Notes under the pieces: generated by a model
The model's input: the letters and a program-made list of their open reading frames with translations, nothing else
Database searches by the model: none
Told to the model about the DNA's origin: nothing
From: Marinilactibacillus sp042660675
Lineage (GTDB): Bacteria; Bacillota; Bacilli; Lactobacillales; Carnobacteriaceae_A
NCBI RefSeq assembly: GCF_042660675.1
Contig: NZ_JBHSUL010000008.1
Location: 1-25,290 of the forward strand
DNA: 25,290 bases
Direction: 5' to 3'
Made by a program: the position numbers and the translations under genes
Shown: positions 22,321-25,290 of the stretch, piece after piece
Numbering within the stretch: the stretch's first letter is position 1
Layout: each line of letters opens with the position of its first letter

Positions 22321-23046
22321 ATGCGCATTCTATCAATGGATACATCTAATCAGGCAATGACTGTTGCCGTAGTAGAAAACGGTATAACAGTGGCAGAACA
22401 AACCACAAATGTTAAAAGGAATCATAGTATACAATTGATGCCGACAATACAAAGAGTGATAGCAGACGCGAACTTGACGATTGAAGAAATCGATCGGATT
22501 GCTGTAGCTAAAGGACCGGGTTCTTATACTGGAGTCCGAATAGCGGTTACGGTAGCCAAAACACTTGCTTGGACAAGAGAAATAGAACTTGTAGGTGTGT
22601 CTAGCTTAAAAGTATTAGCTGGAAACGCGCCTCAAGGGACAGAGGCTTTGGTCGTTCCAATCATGGACGCTAGAAGAGGAAACATCTATACCGGACTTTA
22701 CCGCTTTGTAGACGGAAAGTTAGAACAACTTGAAAAAGACCAGCACGTCTCTGCAGAAACATGGGTCAATAGGCTTCTAGAAAGAAAAGAACCGATTATA
22801 ATTGTTGGAACAGATTCAGAAAAACACCGAGAAATATTCCAGCAGTCTTTAAAAGACCGTCTATTAGTCTTGCCAGAATTTCAGCAATTACCAAGAGCTA
22901 GCGTGCTTGCATGGATAGGAGCGGAAGAAGAACCGGTTGATGTTCATACATTTGTGCCTGAATACACGAAATTAACAGAAGCAGAAGAAAAATGGAATGA
23001 GGCAAATCCTGATAACAAAGGGGGAAGCTTGGTTGAAAAATATTAA
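22321..23046 (+). CDS. tsaB: TsaB, tRNA t6A37 synthesis partner of TsaD
   Basis: A 241-residue ASKHA-fold protein (YeaZ). It is a non-catalytic paralogue of TsaD that dimerises with it and is needed, with TsaE, for transfer of threonylcarbamoyl to A37 of tRNAs reading ANN codons. Visible family features: MDTSNQAMTVAV at 6-17, RNHSIQLMP at 34-42 and GPGSYTGVRI at 65-74. AAGGAG precedes the ATG. It heads a tsaB-rimI-rimI-tsaD cluster; its 3' end overlaps the next gene. Confidence 0.96.
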   Translation: MRILSMDTSNQAMTVAVVENGITVAEQTTNVKRNHSIQLMPTIQRVIADANLTIEEIDRIAVAKGPGSYTGVRIAVTVAKTLAWTREIELVGVSSLKVLAGNAPQGTEALVVPIMDARRGNIYTGLYRFVDGKLEQLEKDQHVSAETWVNRLLERKEPIIIVGTDSEKHREIFQQSLKDRLLVLPEFQQLPRASVLAWIGAEEEPVDVHTFVPEYTKLTEAEEKWNEANPDNKGGSLVEKY

Positions 23047-23608
23047 ACAATGGTTGACTGATAGACTACCTGCACATAAACAACCGCTTCCTGGACCAAT
23101 AGCGGAGCGTATCAGGTTAGAGCATCCTTTCGTTGCGCTAAGTGACGAACAGTTTTTAAGTGTCAAAATCGCTACGGAAGAGCATATAGACGATATTCTT
23201 TTGATTGAGCGTCGCTGCTATGATGGGCTCACGCCATGGAATCGAGCAGCGCTGTTTCACGAGATACGATACAATAAAAATGCTTTTTATATGGTCGTGA
23301 TGGATCAAAAGAAACCAGTCGCTTTCCTTGGATCTTGGTTTGTCTCAAGAGAGGCTCATATCACGAATATCGCGACAATTCCTGAGTATGAGGGTAGAGG
23401 GATAGCCACTTTTTTGATTGAAGAATTGAAACAGATTGCGATTACTGAAAAAATGGATAAAATCAGTTTAGAAGTCCGAGTATCCAATACTCGAGCACAA
23501 AGTCTGTATAGGAAAATGCAATTTGCGAATGGGCGAGTTAAAAAAGGATACTATGCAAATGACAAAGAAGATGCATTGGAAATGACGATGATGTTAGCCA
23601 ATAACTGA
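23033..23608 (+). CDS. rimI: RimI-type GNAT N-acetyltransferase
   Basis: A 191-residue GNAT protein of the ribosomal-protein alanine acetyltransferase type. The acetyl-CoA motif runs IATIPEYEGRGIATFLI at about 113-129 (key residues in EGRGIA), and the C-terminal VSNTRAQSLYRKMQF with GYYANDKEDALEM is typical of RimI. It has an N-terminal extension of about 45 residues before the GNAT core (…SVKIATEEHIDDI). Start: TTG at 23033 lies 8 bases after AAAGGGGG, so the overlap with tsaB is 14 bases; an in-frame ATG at 22997 lacks a ribosome-binding site. The cluster context supports the call. Confidence 0.88.
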   Translation: MKNIKQWLTDRLPAHKQPLPGPIAERIRLEHPFVALSDEQFLSVKIATEEHIDDILLIERRCYDGLTPWNRAALFHEIRYNKNAFYMVVMDQKKPVAFLGSWFVSREAHITNIATIPEYEGRGIATFLIEELKQIAITEKMDKISLEVRVSNTRAQSLYRKMQFANGRVKKGYYANDKEDALEMTMMLANN

Positions 23609-23635
23609 CCGAAACAGACATGAGGAGCAAACGTG

Positions 23636-24103
23636 ATGGAGATGAATCAATCAAATCTAGTTTATCGTTTTCTGGAGCATCAGGAAGATATCGCAGAAAG
23701 ACTACACGCCTTATCAGAGGAAAGTTTTGCATTTGGATCCCCTTGGACGATTGAGCAATTTGAGGGTACTTTTGAACAGTCCAATCTATTTTATCTACTT
23801 GTTGAATATGAAGGAGAACTCATTGGATTTCTGGGAGGTTCTAAAGTACACTTAGAAGCTGAAGTATATACGATTGTAATCAAAACGGATTTTAAGCGAA
23901 ACGGTATCGCCACTCAACTGTTGCAAGAAACTAAAAAAAGATTACGAGAAGAAAACGTAACAGAACTATTTTTAGAGGTGCGGATATCGAATGAACCGGC
24001 AATCTTATTGTACAAGAAATCTGGTTTTGTCCCTGTTGGCGTTCGATCAAACTATTACTCAAATCCGCGAGAAGACGCTGTTGTATTGAAATGTGAATTA
24101 TGA
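23636..24103 (+). CDS. rimI: Second RimI-type GNAT N-acetyltransferase
   Basis: A 155-residue GNAT protein of normal RimI length, paralogous to its neighbour. The acetyl-CoA loop RNGIA is at 88-92, followed by VRISNEPAILLYKKSGFVPVG with the usual RimI SNxxAxxLYxKxGF pattern, and the end SNYYSNPREDAVVLK. Start: ATG at 23636 lies 8 bases after GAGGAG; the in-frame GTG at 23633 is closer. It ends 16 bases before tsaD. Which of the two copies acetylates ribosomal protein S18 cannot be told from sequence. Confidence 0.88.
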   Translation: MEMNQSNLVYRFLEHQEDIAERLHALSEESFAFGSPWTIEQFEGTFEQSNLFYLLVEYEGELIGFLGGSKVHLEAEVYTIVIKTDFKRNGIATQLLQETKKRLREENVTELFLEVRISNEPAILLYKKSGFVPVGVRSNYYSNPREDAVVLKCEL

Positions 24104-24119
24104 AAGTGAGTATATTAGA

Positions 24120-25124
24120 ATGAAAAGAATTTTAGCAATAGAAACAAGTTGTGATGAAACAAGTGCTGCCGTTATAGAAGATGGGACAAAACAATTATCA
24201 AATATTGTCGCTTCTCAGATTAAAAGTCATCAGAGATTTGGGGGCGTTGTCCCAGAAGTAGCCAGTCGACATCATGTCGAACAAATGACTATTGTCATGG
24301 AAGAAGCGCTAAAGGAAGCGAATACGACTTATGAAGAGCTGGATGCCATTGCAGTTACGGAAGGTCCGGGACTGGTAGGGGCTTTACTCATTGGTGTCAA
24401 TGCAGCAAAAGCTGTAGCTTATGCACATCAGTTACCGTTGATTCCAGTGAATCACATCATAGGACATATTTATGCTAATCAACTCGTACAGCCGCTAGTA
24501 TTTCCACTGCTGTCTTTGGTCGTTAGTGGCGGACACACAGAATTGGTCTACATGAGTGAGCCAGGAAAGTATGAGATCATTGGAGAAACAAGAGATGACG
24601 CTGCAGGAGAAGCTTATGATAAGGTTGGCAGAGTACTTGGTGTTCCGTATCCTGGAGGAAAACATATTGACGAAATGGCTCACAAAGGAGTCGATACCTT
24701 CAAATTCCCAAGAGCAATGATGCAAGATGACACAAATGATTTCAGTTTCAGTGGACTAAAAAGCTCTTTTATCAACACAGTTCATAATGCTGAACAAAAA
24801 GGAGACGTGTTAGATCGGAATGATCTGGCAGCGAGTTTCCAAGCAGCTGTTGTTGAAGTATTGGTCAAAAAAACAATTAGATGTGCAAAAGATAAAAAAG
24901 TGAAGCAAATTGTACTAGCTGGAGGTGTTGCCGCTAACAAAGGCTTACGTACAGCACTGACACAAGCAGTAGAACAGGAATTATCATCAGTCGAACTTGT
25001 GGTACCGCCTCTAGCACTTTGTGGAGATAATGCGGCAATGATTGGTGCAGCTGCTTTTATTGACTCCACTAACCATAACCAACTAGATCTGGCATTAAAC
25101 GCACAGCCAGGACTAACACTATAA
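24120..25124 (+). CDS. tsaD: TsaD, tRNA N6-threonylcarbamoyladenosine transferase
   Basis: A 334-residue ASKHA-fold metalloenzyme (YgjD/Gcp) that transfers the threonylcarbamoyl group from threonylcarbamoyl-AMP to A37 of tRNA. Motifs: IETSCDETSAA at 7-17, the metal ligands H112 and H116 in NHIIGHI, SGGH at 136-139, and D303 in CGDNAAMIGAA. The start ATG at 24120 gives the standard MKRILAIETS opening; the open frame extends to a GTG at 24093 inside the preceding gene but lacks the family match. AAGTGAG upstream is a weak ribosome-binding site, suggesting coupling. A terminator follows. Confidence 0.97.
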   Translation: MKRILAIETSCDETSAAVIEDGTKQLSNIVASQIKSHQRFGGVVPEVASRHHVEQMTIVMEEALKEANTTYEELDAIAVTEGPGLVGALLIGVNAAKAVAYAHQLPLIPVNHIIGHIYANQLVQPLVFPLLSLVVSGGHTELVYMSEPGKYEIIGETRDDAAGEAYDKVGRVLGVPYPGGKHIDEMAHKGVDTFKFPRAMMQDDTNDFSFSGLKSSFINTVHNAEQKGDVLDRNDLAASFQAAVVEVLVKKTIRCAKDKKVKQIVLAGGVAANKGLRTALTQAVEQELSSVELVVPPLALCGDNAAMIGAAAFIDSTNHNQLDLALNAQPGLTL

Positions 25125-25185
25125 AAAAACCATTCCAAATCTGCTTGGACTCTAAGCGAGTCACTACAGAAATGGAATGGTTTTT
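25125..25185 (+). terminator. Composite terminator after tsaD
   Basis: AAAAACCATTCC at 25125-25136 pairs with GGAATGGTTTTT at 25174-25185. A second hairpin, GACTC/GAGTC (25148-25162), lies inside the long loop, giving a branched structure ending in TTTTT. Confidence 0.8.
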
Positions 25186-25202
25186 ATTGGTTCTATAATA
25201 TC

Positions 25203-25235
25203 TAGTGTTGGTGAGAATTCGCCAGCACTATTTTT
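25203..25235 (+). terminator. Second, tandem terminator
   Basis: TAGTGTTGGTG at 25203-25213 pairs with CGCCAGCACTA at 25220-25230 (two G-U pairs) around AGAATT, followed by TTTTT. The remaining 55 bases to the window end hold nothing I can assign; short open frames on the minus strand may be the tail of a gene outside the window. Confidence 0.75.
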
Positions 25236-25290
25236 ATGTAAAATGAAACAAGCGAGATTCTCTGATAGACTAAAGTTACCACACCAAATC

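Noticed and set aside
25164..25290. A minus-strand open frame entering from the right edge
   Set aside because: About 40 open codons without recognisable protein features, overlapping two plus-strand terminators; too short to support as a gene tail.

Overview
This is a chromosomal stretch of a low-GC Gram-positive bacterium, most likely a member of the Lactobacillales (Carnobacteriaceae/Enterococcaceae-like). That placement is inferred from AT-rich codon use, strong AGGAGG ribosome-binding sites, the cdaA-cdaR-glmM operon, luxS, a class II galT in a Leloir operon, a tsaB-rimI-rimI-tsaD cluster and rRNA/tRNA genes without encoded CCA. I cannot name the genus from sequence alone. There is no sign of phage, insertion sequences, CRISPR or plasmid genes; this is core chromosome with a few poorly described genes.

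Layout. 1-545: tail of an rRNA operon (23S 3' end, 5S, tRNA-Asn, tRNA-Thr, terminator). 977-3029: a GT4 glycosyltransferase overlapping a YbhN/UPF0104 membrane protein, likely a membrane-glycolipid pair. 3179-3643: a DUF2798 membrane protein. 3763-5362 (minus): a two-gene operon of a PII-like small protein and a CPA2-type cation/proton antiporter. 5591-5866: a tiny GNAT protein. 5954-6323: tRNA-Glu, -Thr, -Tyr and -Gln behind a near-consensus promoter. 6479-9739: cdaA-cdaR-glmM, joining c-di-AMP synthesis to the entry into peptidoglycan precursor synthesis. 9870-12107: three genes of unknown function (coiled-coil protein, helical protein, DUF975 membrane protein). 12402-12881: luxS behind a long leader. 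12976-14277: an M20 amidohydrolase. 14334-15047 (minus): a YugP-type membrane zinc peptidase. 15336-16042: an isochorismatase-fold hydrolase plus a 49-residue single-span membrane protein. 16181-21040: galK-galT-galM-galR, the complete galactose-to-glucose-1-phosphate route (apart from galE) with its LacI-type regulator. 21091-22137 (minus): an SDR epimerase/dehydratase and a CsbD protein. 22321-25124: tsaB, two RimI-type acetyltransferases and tsaD, for tRNA t6A37 synthesis. Two tandem terminators close the window.

Most units end in clear intrinsic terminators, several shared between convergent genes, so the transcription units are well delimited. The points I find most worth a second look are the PII-like/antiporter pair, paired direct repeats in the gal promoter that look like operators, the unlisted 49-residue membrane protein, the luxS leader with a possible mini-ORF and alternative pairings, and the uncharacterised three-gene cluster between glmM and luxS. 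I found no feature that I can claim to be a wholly new biological system.
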